Part shown: in pieces, positions 48,473-58,380 of the stretch
Position numbering within the stretch: position 1 is the stretch's first letter
How the letters are laid out: each line of letters begins with the position of its first letter
Origin: an uncultured Rhodospirillales bacterium
Lineage (GTDB): Bacteria; Pseudomonadota; Alphaproteobacteria; Acetobacterales; Acetobacteraceae
Direction: 5' to 3'
DNA length: 64,000 nucleotides
Assembly: GCA_903924855.1 (NCBI GenBank)
Contig: CAIYCW010000015.1
Coordinates: forward strand, 1 to 64,000
Position numbers and translations under genes: made by a program
Notes under the pieces: model-generated
Databases searched by the model: none
The model's input: the letters and a program-made list of their open reading frames with translations, nothing else
What the model was told of the DNA's origin: nothing

Positions 48473-49387
48473 ATGAGGCCATGGGGCAGTATTGTCTTCA
48501 AAACCGCCCTCCACGGGCTGGAAGCACCGCTGTGGCGCACCCCGCCCTGGCTGATCGCAGCCCGCATGCAACGCTACCGCCGCCGCATGGGACGATGGCC
48601 GCGTGTCATGCGCCCCCGAACCATGAACGAAAAGCTGCAGCACCGTCTGATCTTTGACCGCCGGCCAATTCTCACCACACTCACCGGCAAGCTCGAATCT
48701 CGCAGTTACGTCACACAGCGCCTGGGCCGGTCAGATGCACAGGCCGGTCTTCTGGCTGTTGCGCGCAGCGTGGCGGATCTCGCCACTCTCCAGCTGCCGC
48801 CCCGCTACATCATGAAATCAAGCCATGCCAGCGGCCGCTACCGGGTTGTCACACCCCAGCAGCCATTGGCCCAGGACGCGCAATCTGCCCTGGTGGCCGC
48901 CTGGCTCGCCGAGGATTACGGCCGGAGATTTTTGGAACCCAACTACCATGGCCTCGAACGCTGCGTCGTCTTCGAGGAATTGCTGGCCTGGCACGGCGCC
49001 CTCCCGCTCGACGTCAAGGTGTTTTGCTATCAGGGCGAGCCGCGCTGGCTCTATCTGGTCAGCGGACGGCCACATGCAGCCATGGACAGTTTCGTTGATC
49101 TCGCCTGGAACCGTCTGGCCGTGCAGCAGGCCGATCACCCCGCGCACGACATCCTTCCGCCCCGCCCGGCCTGCCTTGAAGCCCTGCTGCGCGATGCCGC
49201 CACCCTCTCCGCGGGCCTCGATCATCTGCGCGTTGACATGCTGGTGACCGATCACGGCTATCGCGTGGGGGAACTCACAGTCGCCAACGGCAGCGGCATG
49301 GTGCTCTACGATCCGCCATCCTATGACGAAGTTTTCGGGGCCATGTGGCAGTTGCCACCGCTTCGCGTGCTGCGCGGCTGGCGCTGA
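48473..49387 (+). CDS. TupA-like ATP-grasp protein
   Basis: 304 residues. RPRTMNEKLQHRLIFDRRP and the following KLESRSYV region resemble TupA-like ATP-grasp proteins found in teichuronopeptide and exopolysaccharide gene sets, thought to join amino acids to sugar acids. IMKSSHASGRYRVV would be the nucleotide loop, and ELLAWHGALPLDVKVFCYQGEP the core. Start ATG 48473 lies 14 bases after ccmI, so it may read through from the ccm operon although the function differs. Next to a GT39-like enzyme, which supports a surface-polymer role. Confidence 0.75.
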   Translation: MRPWGSIVFKTALHGLEAPLWRTPPWLIAARMQRYRRRMGRWPRVMRPRTMNEKLQHRLIFDRRPILTTLTGKLESRSYVTQRLGRSDAQAGLLAVARSVADLATLQLPPRYIMKSSHASGRYRVVTPQQPLAQDAQSALVAAWLAEDYGRRFLEPNYHGLERCVVFEELLAWHGALPLDVKVFCYQGEPRWLYLVSGRPHAAMDSFVDLAWNRLAVQQADHPAHDILPPRPACLEALLRDAATLSAGLDHLRVDMLVTDHGYRVGELTVANGSGMVLYDPPSYDEVFGAMWQLPPLRVLRGWR

Positions 49388-49388
49388 C

Positions 49389-50807
49389 CTACGGCGCCGG
49401 CCACGCCATGACCTGATGGCCCAGAAACACCGTGAACCGCGTGGCGCTGATCACCACGCTGCCCGCCTCGGTGATGTCAGCGAACCCCGCGCCATACTGG
49501 TCAAGCATCTGCGCCAGGCTGCGGCCCCGCGCCACGATCATCACATCCGACCCGGGTTCCGGCCGCGGCCGGAACAGAAATTCCCGCGCGTCCCGGTTCA
49601 GCACCACAACGCGATAGTCCGGGCCGAGCCCGATGCCGATCTTGCCGGCATCGGCCCAGGACAAGGCAGCCACGGGAGTGGATGGATCGGGCAGGGCAGC
49701 GCGCAGGCCGGCCCAGGAGCGTGCCTGCAGCAGTGGGTCTTTCGGCAGGTTGAGCGGCAGATTGATCGCAATCAGCGCCACCACGATCACCGCGCCCAGT
49801 AACCCAGCGGTGACCCGTGCCGCGCGCGGCGCCCAGGTCCGGGCCGCCAGAAACACCCCAAGCGCCGGGTACAGCATCAGGTATCCGGGTGCCGCCCAGT
49901 GAAACAGCACCTGGCGCGACCAGATCGCAACCACGGCGAACAGCACGATCGGCGGCGCCGCCAGAAACGCCAGCAGCCGCGCCGCCCCCGCCGGCCCGCG
50001 CAGCGCCGGCCATCCCACCCGCATCAACCCCAGCCAGATCCACGGCAACACGAACAGCGCCTCGCCGCCCAGCACCACCACCGGCCCGAACAGATGCAGG
50101 CTCGCAGCCGCCGCCCGGCCGGATTGGAACGCAAGCGAGGCAAAACCATGCTGCGCGTTCCACACCACCACCGGGGCGAACACCAGCCCTGCCACCAGCC
50201 CCGCCACGTAAAGCTGCGGCCGGGCAAACCACACGCGTTGGCCCGGTGTCGCCAACAGATACAAGACAAGCCCGAACCCGGTAAGTGCCGCCGTATATTT
50301 CGACAGAATGGCCAGGCCAAAGCACAGCCCGGTGCCCATCCAGGCCCGCCAGGCGCCGGTCGCAAGCGCCCGCTCGGCGCACAGCGCGGCACCCAGCAGC
50401 GCACAGACCAAAGGCCCATCCGGCAACACCCAGGAGCCGGTGGTGAGGCCAAACACCGGCGACAGGTTGAACGCCACCACCGCCCAGAATCCGGCCCGCG
50501 CGCCACCAAGCCGCGTGCCCAGCCGTGCCATCAGCGCGCTTGAAAGCGCAAACAGCGCAATGAACGGCAGCCGCACCACCAGCGCCGCCTCGGTGCCGGC
50601 CAGATCCACCATGCCGCGCGCCATCCACCACGCGATCGGCGGATGATCGAAATAGCCCCATTCCAGCGGCCCGCGCCCGGCCACCACCATGTAGCTCTCG
50701 TCAATCCCCAGCCCAAGCAGCGCCGCCAGAACGAGGCGCAGCGCCGTCGCCGCAACAATCAGCATCAACACGGGATGCGCGCGCATCCCGCTCACCACGT
50801 CAGACAA
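49389..50807 (-). CDS. GT39/ArnT-like membrane glycosyltransferase
   Basis: 472 residues with about 11 membrane helices. The first periplasmic loop has DESYMVVAGRGPLEWGYFDHPPIAWW, with the Asp and His typical of lipid-phosphosugar-dependent transferases (dolichyl-phosphate-mannose mannosyltransferase family, ArnT). A short periplasmic domain ends the protein. It should move a sugar from polyprenyl phosphate to a periplasmic acceptor. Convergent with the ATP-grasp gene, one base between stops. Confidence 0.88.
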   Translation of the reverse strand: MSDVVSGMRAHPVLMLIVAATALRLVLAALLGLGIDESYMVVAGRGPLEWGYFDHPPIAWWMARGMVDLAGTEAALVVRLPFIALFALSSALMARLGTRLGGARAGFWAVVAFNLSPVFGLTTGSWVLPDGPLVCALLGAALCAERALATGAWRAWMGTGLCFGLAILSKYTAALTGFGLVLYLLATPGQRVWFARPQLYVAGLVAGLVFAPVVVWNAQHGFASLAFQSGRAAAASLHLFGPVVVLGGEALFVLPWIWLGLMRVGWPALRGPAGAARLLAFLAAPPIVLFAVVAIWSRQVLFHWAAPGYLMLYPALGVFLAARTWAPRAARVTAGLLGAVIVVALIAINLPLNLPKDPLLQARSWAGLRAALPDPSTPVAALSWADAGKIGIGLGPDYRVVVLNRDAREFLFRPRPEPGSDVMIVARGRSLAQMLDQYGAGFADITEAGSVVISATRFTVFLGHQVMAWPAP

Positions 50808-50808
50808 C

Positions 50809-50840
50809 CGTCATTGCGAGCGCAGCGAAGCAATCCATCG
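50809..50840. repeat. Widespread CATTGCGAGCG-AGCAATCC repeat element
   Basis: CGTCATTGCGAGCGCAGCGAAGCAATCCATCG matches in form a repeat common in many unrelated bacterial genomes (quoted here only as the element name). The second half at 50865-50890 is a poor inverted partner. It lies between two minus-strand genes. Confidence 0.6.
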
Positions 50841-50903
50841 AACCCCTGGCACGCGCCATCATTCCACGGAGCGCTTCGCCGCACGCGCAACAACAATCGT
50901 GTC

Positions 50904-51746
50904 TCAGGCCGCAATCGTCTTCTGCGTCTGCTCGCCCAGACCCTCGATGCCCAAATGCATGGTCTGGCCCACCTTCAGGAACACCGGCGGCTTCTTGCCC
51001 AGCCCCACACCCGGCGGCGTGCCGGTGGAGATCAGATCACCCGGGTGCAGCGTTATGAAACGGCTGACATAGCTCACCAGCGTCTTCACGCCGAAGATCA
51101 TCGTCTTGGTGCTGCCGTCCTGCATGCGCACACCGTCCACGTCCAGCCACATCTTCAGGTTCTGCGGATCGGGCACCTCGTCCTTCGTCACCATCCACGG
51201 ACCCGTGGGGCCGAACGTGTCCGCGCCCTTGCCTTTGTCCCAGGTGCCGCCGCGCTCCATCTGATATTCGCGCTCGGACACATCGTTGATCACGCAATAC
51301 CCGGCCACATGGTCCATCGCATCCTCTTCGGACACGTAACGCGCCGTGGAGCCGATCACGATGCCGAGCTCAACCTCCCAATCGGTCTTCACCGAGCCGC
51401 GCGGGATCATCACGTCGTCATTCGGCCCGCAATAGGCGCCGAGCGACTTCAGGAACACGATCGGCTCCTTCGGGATCGGCGAGCCGGTCTCCTCGGCATG
51501 GTCGGCATAGTTCAGCCCGATGCAGACGAAGTTCAGCGGCCGCGCCACGCAGGGCCCGATGCGCGGAGAGCCATGCACGATGGACAGTGTGTTGGGGTCG
51601 ATCTGCGCCAGTTCCGCAAGCTTGGCGGGTGACAGCGTGGCGCCGTTGATGTCCGGCACAAAATCATCAAGTGCGCGAATGCGGCCCTCGCTGTCCAGCA
51701 GGCCGGGTTTCTCGGCGCCAACAGGGCCGTAACGGAGCAGTTTCAT
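50904..51746 (-). CDS. Fumarylacetoacetate hydrolase-family protein
   Basis: 280 residues, the short two-domain FAH form. FVCIGLNYADHAEETG and the metal-binding Glu residues in DWEVELGIVIG, then GYCVINDVSEREYQ, TFGPTGPWMVT and LISTGTPPGVG are typical. Members hydrolyse or decarboxylate 2,4-dioxo acids and similar compounds. Last gene of a five-gene catabolic operon, so it may cleave the product of the upstream hydrolases. The exact substrate is unknown. Confidence 0.9.
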   Translation of the reverse strand: MKLLRYGPVGAEKPGLLDSEGRIRALDDFVPDINGATLSPAKLAELAQIDPNTLSIVHGSPRIGPCVARPLNFVCIGLNYADHAEETGSPIPKEPIVFLKSLGAYCGPNDDVMIPRGSVKTDWEVELGIVIGSTARYVSEEDAMDHVAGYCVINDVSEREYQMERGGTWDKGKGADTFGPTGPWMVTKDEVPDPQNLKMWLDVDGVRMQDGSTKTMIFGVKTLVSYVSRFITLHPGDLISTGTPPGVGLGKKPPVFLKVGQTMHLGIEGLGEQTQKTIAA

Positions 51747-51804
51747 GTTCGTTTCCTCGTGCAGGTCACTTCAGGACAGACCGGGTATCCCGCATCCTCC
51801 TGCC

Positions 51805-53205
51805 TCATGCAATCGGCGGCATCCGGCTGTGGAAATCGGTGTCGCGCTGATAGGCATCGGCGGCACACAGCAGGATCGCCTCGTCAAACGGCCGCGCCGC
51901 CAGCTGTAGCCCGATCGGCAAACCGTTCGAATCAAACCCGCAATTGAGGCTGATCGCCGGCAGACCCAGATAGTTGAATGGCCGCGTGTTCACCGACACC
52001 GCATTGAACCGCGCCACCACGCCGCCATCGCCCTCGCCTTGCGCGAACCGGTCCACATCGGTGGCAGCCCGGGTCGGCAGCAGCGTCGGGATGGTGGGTG
52101 TGGCGATCAAATCCACCTGGCCGAACACCTCGGCCGCGAAGGCCCTCAGAATGGCGCCGCGGCGCGACAACGCCTCCACGTAATAGGTGCCGGGGATCGC
52201 GGCCCCGGCATAGAGCCGCGCTGCCAGATGTGGCGCGTAATCCTGCGCCCGGCCGCGCATCCAGCGCGCATGGATCGTCGCCCCCTCCACCCGCGAGACG
52301 ATGCCCACATAGGTGTTGATCGCCTCCATCAACGGCAGATCGATGCGTGAGATCACCGCCCCCCGCGCTGCCAGCACCGCGCAGGCCGCCTCGATGGCCG
52401 CCTGAACCTGCGGATCGGCGGCCGTCATCAACGCCCCGGTGGGAATGCCGATGCGCAGCCCGCGCACATCGCCGGTCAACGCCGCCATGTAATCCGGCAC
52501 GGGCTCGGCGGCACTGGTCGGGTCGGCAGGATCATGCCCCGCGATCACCTGCAGCATGATCGCGCAATCCCGTGCGTTGCGCGCCAGCGGCCCCGCATTG
52601 TCCGCACTGAACGAAAGCGGCATCACCCCGCGCCGCGACACGCGCGTCTGCGTGGGCTTCAGCCCGGTCACCCCGCAGGCCGCGGCCGGCAGCCGGATCG
52701 ACCCGCCGGTGTCCGACCCCAGCGAGGCAAAGGTGGCACCGGCGGCCACGGCAGCCCCGGAGCCGGAGGAGGAGCCGCCCGTGATGTAATCCGTGTTCCA
52801 CGGGTTCTTGCAGTCACCGAAGGCCGCGTTGTGCCCGGTCGGATTCTGCGCGAACTCGGCCATGTTCAGCCCGGCAAAGGTGAAGCTTCCGGCAGACTCC
52901 AGCCGCTCGATGACGGTTGCCGTGATGGTCGGCACAAAATCCCGCCTTATCGCGCTGCCGCAGGTGCAGGGCTTGCCGGCCTGGTAGTACATGTCCTTGT
53001 GCGCCAGCGGAATGCCGGGCAGGGCGCCGTTGCGCGGCATCCGGGCAGCTACATCCCGGGCCGCCTGCGCATCCACCCAGATCGCCGCGTTCAGCTTTGG
53101 CTGCACCATCTGCAGCCGCTCCAGGCAGGCCTCCAGCAGGGCTGCCGCCCCACCATCGCGCCCCACGGCGATGGCATCGGCCAGGGTCAGATCGGCGAGG
53201 CTCAT
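51805..53205 (-). CDS. Amidase-signature hydrolase, AtzE-like
   Basis: 466 residues. The Ser-cisSer-Lys triad is visible: Lys in LAHKDMYY, the cis-Ser in GGSSSGSGAAVAAG and the nucleophile Ser in GSDTGGSIRLPAA. It starts inside the DUF4089 gene (ATGA overlap). This pairing is that of AtzE with its small partner AtzG (1-carboxybiuret hydrolase), and of related transamidase-like complexes. In this operon the substrate is probably a different amide. Confidence 0.88.
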   Translation of the reverse strand: MSLADLTLADAIAVGRDGGAAALLEACLERLQMVQPKLNAAIWVDAQAARDVAARMPRNGALPGIPLAHKDMYYQAGKPCTCGSAIRRDFVPTITATVIERLESAGSFTFAGLNMAEFAQNPTGHNAAFGDCKNPWNTDYITGGSSSGSGAAVAAGATFASLGSDTGGSIRLPAAACGVTGLKPTQTRVSRRGVMPLSFSADNAGPLARNARDCAIMLQVIAGHDPADPTSAAEPVPDYMAALTGDVRGLRIGIPTGALMTAADPQVQAAIEAACAVLAARGAVISRIDLPLMEAINTYVGIVSRVEGATIHARWMRGRAQDYAPHLAARLYAGAAIPGTYYVEALSRRGAILRAFAAEVFGQVDLIATPTIPTLLPTRAATDVDRFAQGEGDGGVVARFNAVSVNTRPFNYLGLPAISLNCGFDSNGLPIGLQLAARPFDEAILLCAADAYQRDTDFHSRMPPIA

Positions 53206-53396
53206 CGCTTCGCCTCCCGCAGCGCCGCCTCGAACGCCGAGGGTTCCTCCTCAAAACCCAGGCTTTCGCGCAGCGCCTCGAAGGCTCCAATCACCAGCCG
53301 CAGGTCTTCGGTGAATCGATGTGCCGCCGGGTTGGGCGGGGTGATGCCGTGCCAGAGTGCTATGGCAGCCTCGGTGTCCGCCACGAAATCCGCCAT
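53202..53396 (-). CDS. DUF4089/AtzG-like small amidase subunit
   Basis: 64 residues. ALWHGITPPNPAAHRFTEDLRLVIGAFEAL is like the small GatC-type subunit AtzG, which wraps around and stabilises its amidase. It directly precedes and overlaps the amidase gene. Being so short it is easily missed, but the context makes it convincing. Confidence 0.82.
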   Translation of the reverse strand: MADFVADTEAAIALWHGITPPNPAAHRFTEDLRLVIGAFEALRESLGFEEEPSAFEAALREAKR

Positions 53397-53414
53397 CCCG
53401 CACCCCGCCTCAAT

Positions 53415-54686
53415 TCATGCCGGATGCAGTGCAGCATGAAGCTTGTCGCGATCCAAGGCCCCTTCCCAGGCACAGACCACAATCGTTGCAACCCCGTTGC
53501 CCACCACGTTGGTGAAGGTCAGCGCCATCGACATGAAGCGGTGAATGCCCAGCACCAGCCCGATCGAGGCCAGGGGAATGGTCCCCGCCGTGGCCAGGGT
53601 TGCCGCCAGCACCACGAACGCCGCCCCGGCAATGCCGGCCGCCCCCTTGGAGGTCAGCAGCAGCACCGCCATCAGCGCCAGCTGCTGCCCAACGGAAAGC
53701 GGCGTGTCCGTCGCCTGCGCCAGAAACACCGCGGCAAACGCCAGATACAGCGCCGTGCCGTCCAGGTTGAACGAATAGCCGGTGGGAATCACCAGCCCCA
53801 CCACGCTCTCGTCACACCCGGCCCGCGTCATCTTCGCCATCAGCTGCGGCAGCACCGTCTCGGAGGAGGTGGTGGCCAGAATGATCAGCAATTCCTCGCG
53901 CAGATACACGATCAGCCGGAACACGTTGAACCCGGCCAGCTTGGATGCCACCCCCAGCACAAGGGCGATGAACACCGCACAGGTCAGCCAGAATTCCGCC
54001 AGCAACCGCGCCAGCGAGATCAGCGAGGCGATCCCGAACGTCCCCACGGTGGACGCCATGGCACCGAACGCCGCAAACGGCGCCGCCAGCATGATGATGC
54101 CGACCACCCGGAACAGGATCTTCGAAACCCCCTCCAGCAGCGCCAGCACTGGCTTGCCCGCATCCCCCACCAGGATCAGTCCGAAGGCGAACAGCACCGA
54201 GAAGAACAGCACCTGCAGTACGTCCCCCGCGGCAAACGCCCCCACCGCCGAGGTCGGCACGATGTGCAGGATGAACTCCACAACCCCCAGATGCGTCGCC
54301 TGATCGGCATAGGCCTTCACTGTGGCCGCATTCAGCGCCGCCGGATTGACATGCATGCCATCGCCCGGCTGCCCGAGATTGACCGCCAGCAACGCCAGGA
54401 TCAGCGCCAGCGTGGTGATGATCTCGAAATAGACCAGCGCCTTGATCGCCACCCGGCCCACCCGCTTCATGTCCCCCATCTTGGCAATGCCATGCACAAC
54501 CGTGCAGAAGATGATGGGGGCGATGATCATGCGGATCGCCTGGATGAACAGATCGCCCAGCGGCTTGAACGCCGCCCCGCTGTCGGGCACGAAATGCCCA
54601 AGGGCAATGCCCACCACGGTGCCGATCAGCACCTGCCAGGTCAGCTGGCGATACCAGGGCTTGTGGGCGGTCAGCGTGGTGCTCAT
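53415..54686 (-). CDS. DctA/GltP-type dicarboxylate:cation symporter
   Basis: 423 residues, SLC1-like fold with eight helices and two re-entrant loops. TSSSETVLPQLM (first hairpin) and TGYSFNLDGTALYLA (helix 7), with NVVGNGVATIVV (helix 8), are signature segments. It imports C4-dicarboxylates or similar acids with protons or sodium. In an operon with four hydrolases, the real substrate may be an aromatic-derived or amide-bearing acid. Overlaps the amidohydrolase gene by 4 bases. Confidence 0.92.
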   Translation of the reverse strand: MSTTLTAHKPWYRQLTWQVLIGTVVGIALGHFVPDSGAAFKPLGDLFIQAIRMIIAPIIFCTVVHGIAKMGDMKRVGRVAIKALVYFEIITTLALILALLAVNLGQPGDGMHVNPAALNAATVKAYADQATHLGVVEFILHIVPTSAVGAFAAGDVLQVLFFSVLFAFGLILVGDAGKPVLALLEGVSKILFRVVGIIMLAAPFAAFGAMASTVGTFGIASLISLARLLAEFWLTCAVFIALVLGVASKLAGFNVFRLIVYLREELLIILATTSSETVLPQLMAKMTRAGCDESVVGLVIPTGYSFNLDGTALYLAFAAVFLAQATDTPLSVGQQLALMAVLLLTSKGAAGIAGAAFVVLAATLATAGTIPLASIGLVLGIHRFMSMALTFTNVVGNGVATIVVCAWEGALDRDKLHAALHPA

Positions 54687-55549
54687 GCCGAAAATCCGTA
54701 AAGCCGTTGCGGGTTGTCCACCAGCAGCGCCTGCTGCAGGGCGGCGGTGGGCGCGATCAGCGGGATCAGATCGGTCAGATCCCCGTCATTGGGCATCCAT
54801 TTCACATTCGGATGCGGCCAGTCCGTGCCCCACAGCACCCGATCCGGTGCCGCCTCCACCAGGGCGCGGGCGAACGGCACCGCATCGGTGAAGGGCGGCC
54901 CCTCGGTGGACACACGCTCGGAGCCGCACACCTTCACCCAGGCATTGTCCAGCTGCATCAGCCCAAGCAGCGCCTGAAACGCCGGTTGCTCCACGCCCTG
55001 CTTCGCCACCACACGTCCCATATGGTCGATGATGAACGGCACCGGCAGCCTGCGGCACATCGGCGCCAGCTCCTCGATGTCCTTCGCATCCAGATGCAGC
55101 ACCAGATGCCAGCCCAGCTCCACCAGCTGCGCCACCACCCGGTCGAACACCTTCTGCTCCGGCCGGCCGCCCAGATGCTGCACGAAGTTGAACCGCGCCC
55201 CGCGCACGCCGATCGCGTGCATGCGGGCCAGCTCCGCCTCGGAGAACTGGTCGTCGATCACCGCCACCGCCCGCCAGCGCCCGCCGGCCCATTCCAGCGC
55301 ATCCAGCGTCGCCGCATTGTCGGTGCCATGGCAGCTCGCATGCACGATCACCGCGCGCTCCAGCCCCAGCTTCGCATGCAGCGCCGCCAGCGCCTCACGC
55401 GGCGCATCCGGCGGCGTGTAGCTGCGATCGGCGGCATAGGGAAACCGCGAAGCCGGCCCGAACACATGGCAATGCGCGTCGCATGCCCCCGCCGGCGCCT
55501 TGAAGGACGGCGTTCTGGTGTCGGGATCGGGGCCGGGGATCGGCTTCAT
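54683..55549 (-). CDS. Amidohydrolase, 2-pyrone-4,6-dicarboxylate hydrolase-like
   Basis: 288 residues, TIM-barrel amidohydrolase of the LigI-type group. CDAHCHVFGP gives the HxH motif, IIDHMGR a further conserved His, and LWGTDWPHPN the final Asp. LigI opens the lactone of 2-pyrone-4,6-dicarboxylate in lignin-derived aromatic breakdown; relatives open other lactones. ATG 55549 with GAGGAAG six bases upstream is used, not 55564. First gene of the operon. Confidence 0.87.
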   Translation of the reverse strand: MKPIPGPDPDTRTPSFKAPAGACDAHCHVFGPASRFPYAADRSYTPPDAPREALAALHAKLGLERAVIVHASCHGTDNAATLDALEWAGGRWRAVAVIDDQFSEAELARMHAIGVRGARFNFVQHLGGRPEQKVFDRVVAQLVELGWHLVLHLDAKDIEELAPMCRRLPVPFIIDHMGRVVAKQGVEQPAFQALLGLMQLDNAWVKVCGSERVSTEGPPFTDAVPFARALVEAAPDRVLWGTDWPHPNVKWMPNDGDLTDLIPLIAPTAALQQALLVDNPQRLYGFSA

Positions 55550-55752
55550 GGCACGCTTCCTCATCGTTGCTCTTGTCGGTCATCAGAGTGCCGCGATCGC
55601 CAAGGCGCAACAAGCGCCCTTGCTGACCGGCACAGAGCTTGGTTGTCTCCTCTCGGACCGGATACGTCGCATGCGAAAATCCGGAATGGTTATAGCAGTC
55701 GGTCATAGCTACCGGTTATGGCATCCCGCTTGGCACTGGCACGGAGACGATG

Positions 55753-58038
55753 ATGAGCAAGGCCCTGGAGTTCACCGTGCCGTTCCTGGCCGAGACGGCT
55801 GAAATCCGCGTCGATCCCTGGGGCATCTCGCACATCAAGGCCGCCTCGCGGCACGACGTGTTCTTCGCCCAGGGCTTCAACGCGGCGCGCGACCGGCTCT
55901 GGCAGATCGATGTCTGGCGCAAGCGCGGCCTCGGCCGCCTCGCCGCCGATTACGGCCCGGGCTTCCTCGCACAGGATCGCGCCTGCCGCCTCTTCCTCTA
56001 TCGCGGCGATGAGGCCGCCGAATTGGCCGCCTATGGCACGCCAGACGCCCGTAGCATCACCGAGGCCTTCACCGCCGGCATCAACGCCTATATCGATCTC
56101 GCTCTCGCCGATCCCGGCCTGCTGCCGCCCGAATTCGCCAAGACCGACACGAAGCCCGAGAAATGGGACGCGTTCGACGTCGTGCGCATCCGCAGCCACG
56201 GCCTCGTGCGCAACGTGCTCTCCGAAGCCGCCCGTGCCCGCATCCTGGCGCGCGCCGATCTCCAGACCGACCTCGCCCGCCGCAGCATCGAGCCCGCGCA
56301 CGACATCGCAATCCCTGACGGCTTCGACCCCGCCTGCGTGCCGGATGATGTGCTCGACCTGTTCCGCCTCGCCACTGGCGCCGTCGATTTCAGCCCCGAG
56401 CGTGGCGCCTCCAGCCTCGATGACGCCTGGCGCTGGACCAAGGTGACCGATCAGGGCGACGTCTATCTGCAAGGCTCCAACAACTGGGTGGTGGCAGGCT
56501 CCCGCACCGACACCGGGCGGCCGATCCTGGCGTCTGACCCACACCGCGCCCATTCACTGCCCTCGCTGCGCCAGATCGTGCATCTCACCACCCCCGATCT
56601 GGACGTGATCGGTGCCGGCGAGCCCGCCCTGCCGGGCCTGTGCATCGGCCACAACGACCACGCAGCCTTCGGCCTGACCATCTTTCCGATGGATCAGGAG
56701 GATCTGATCGTGCTGGAAACCCATCCGGACGACCCCAACCTGTTCCGCTGGCAGGATGGCTGGGAGCGGATGGAGGTGGTTCATGAGACCATCGCCGTGC
56801 GCGGCCACCCCGATCAGACGGTGGAGATGAAATTCACCCGCCACGGCCCGGTGGTGTGCGAAAAACCGGGCCTTGCCTTCGCCGTGCGCTCGGTGTGGTT
56901 CACCCCGGGCGGCAGCGCCTATTTCGCCTCCCTGTCCTATCTGGACGCCCGCTCCCCCCAGCAGTTCGAGCAGGCGCTGGCACATTGGGCGAGCCCCTCG
57001 GTCAACCAGGTCTACGCCGATCGCGATGGCAATATCGGCTGGTATGTGGCCGGATTCTCCCCGGTGCGGCCGAACTGGGACGGTCTGCTGCCAGTGCCTG
57101 GCGACGGGCGCTACGAATGGGCTGGCTTCACCGATTTCAGCCACCTGCCGAAAAGCCTGAACCCGGAAAAGGGCTACTTCGCCACCGCCAACGAGATGAA
57201 CCTGCCGGATGGCTACGACAACGAAACCCACAAGCTGGGCTTCGAATGGGCCGAGCATTCCCGCTCGAACCGCATCCACCAGGTGCTCGACGGCGAGAAC
57301 CGCCACACGCTCGCCGCCTCGATGGCGCTGCAGACCGATGACCACTCCATCCCCGCCGCCCGCCTCGGCCGGCTGATCGCAACCCTGCCAGGCCGCCCCG
57401 CCGCCCTGCTGCAAGGCTGGAACCACCGCCTCGACCGCCACTCTCCCGCGGCCGCGTTGCAGGAGGTCTGGTGGTCGAAACACCTCAAACCCGCCTTGTT
57501 CGACGCCGTCACCAAGGACGCCGAAATCCGCAAACTGCTCGCACCGGGCGACACCGAGACACTGCTCGCCCTGCTGGAGGATGCCGATCCCAGGCTTGGC
57601 GACATCCAGGCGCTGCTCGCCCGCACGCTGGACGCAGCCTTCGCCGATTGCGCCAGCCGGATGGGGGATGACCCATCTCTCTGGGCCTGGGGCAGGCTGC
57701 ATCACGGCGCTTTCCCCCACCCGCTGGGGCGGATCACCGATCTGGCCGGGGTGGAGCGTGTGGCCAAGGGCGGCTCCGGCTCCACCGTGATGAATGCAGG
57801 CTATCGCCTGTCAGACTTCAAGGTCACCCATGGCGCGTCGTTTCGCATGGTGCTGGATGTCGGCAACTGGGATGCCAGCGTGGCGATCAACGCCCCCGGC
57901 CAGTCCGGCGACCCGCGCAGTGCGCATTACGGCGATCTCGCCACGAAATGGGCCGAAGGCGCGTATGTCCCGCTGCTGTATTCCAACGAGGCCGTCGAAG
58001 CCGCAACAATTCGGCGATACGTGCTGCGTCCGGCCTGA
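55753..58038 (+). CDS. Penicillin-acylase-family N-terminal nucleophile hydrolase, no signal peptide
   Basis: 761 residues. Ntn-hydrolase precursor that should cut itself before Ser in QGSNNWVVAG (about residue 242), giving an alpha chain with VDPWGISHIKA and a beta chain starting SNNW. HNDHAAFGLT and ASPSVNQVYADRDGNIGW are typical. Unlike classic penicillin G acylase it has no signal peptide and should be cytoplasmic. ATG 55753, six bases after GGAG, is chosen over 55750. It is divergent from the catabolic operon, so it may be the first amide cleavage of the same pathway; acyl-homoserine lactone breakdown is the other option. Confidence 0.9.
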   Translation: MSKALEFTVPFLAETAEIRVDPWGISHIKAASRHDVFFAQGFNAARDRLWQIDVWRKRGLGRLAADYGPGFLAQDRACRLFLYRGDEAAELAAYGTPDARSITEAFTAGINAYIDLALADPGLLPPEFAKTDTKPEKWDAFDVVRIRSHGLVRNVLSEAARARILARADLQTDLARRSIEPAHDIAIPDGFDPACVPDDVLDLFRLATGAVDFSPERGASSLDDAWRWTKVTDQGDVYLQGSNNWVVAGSRTDTGRPILASDPHRAHSLPSLRQIVHLTTPDLDVIGAGEPALPGLCIGHNDHAAFGLTIFPMDQEDLIVLETHPDDPNLFRWQDGWERMEVVHETIAVRGHPDQTVEMKFTRHGPVVCEKPGLAFAVRSVWFTPGGSAYFASLSYLDARSPQQFEQALAHWASPSVNQVYADRDGNIGWYVAGFSPVRPNWDGLLPVPGDGRYEWAGFTDFSHLPKSLNPEKGYFATANEMNLPDGYDNETHKLGFEWAEHSRSNRIHQVLDGENRHTLAASMALQTDDHSIPAARLGRLIATLPGRPAALLQGWNHRLDRHSPAAALQEVWWSKHLKPALFDAVTKDAEIRKLLAPGDTETLLALLEDADPRLGDIQALLARTLDAAFADCASRMGDDPSLWAWGRLHHGAFPHPLGRITDLAGVERVAKGGSGSTVMNAGYRLSDFKVTHGASFRMVLDVGNWDASVAINAPGQSGDPRSAHYGDLATKWAEGAYVPLLYSNEAVEAATIRRYVLRPA

Positions 58039-58380
58039 GACGGAATGTCGGCGCAGCCGGTGGTGCAACGCGCGTCAGATCGATCCGGATGAATTCACAC
58101 AATCAGATGTCGTTTGATTGCTGATATGCATTTTTTTGAAACGGAGACAATTCGGCTCCACTGTTCAATTCGCCGAAACAGCGATTGTGAATGTCGGAAA
58201 TTGTCGGCACTCTGCAGGCGGAGAAGTCCGCCAGGATAGCTGCAACATCGAGTGTGCCGGGGTCTGATCCGTTATTGGAACCCTGTTGTTTTGCATCATT
58301 CGGACAGTGTGACGCGCCCGCAACGATGCATCACCCACGTCGCACGCTGCCCCCGGCCTGGCACCTGAGGGAGAGCAGCC
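58039..58380. promoter_or_regulatory. Upstream region of the giant repeat protein
   Basis: 342 bases without a gene. The part 58090-58195 is richer in A and T (TTTTTTTGAAACGG, CAATTCGCCGAAAC) and probably holds the promoter. GAGGGAGAGC about six bases before ATG 58381 is a good ribosome binding site. Confidence 0.5.

Noticed and set aside
53097-54701. 534-codon plus-strand ORF
   Set aside because: Antisense to the amidase, AtzG-like and DctA-like genes; composition is His/Gln/Arg-rich without a domain.
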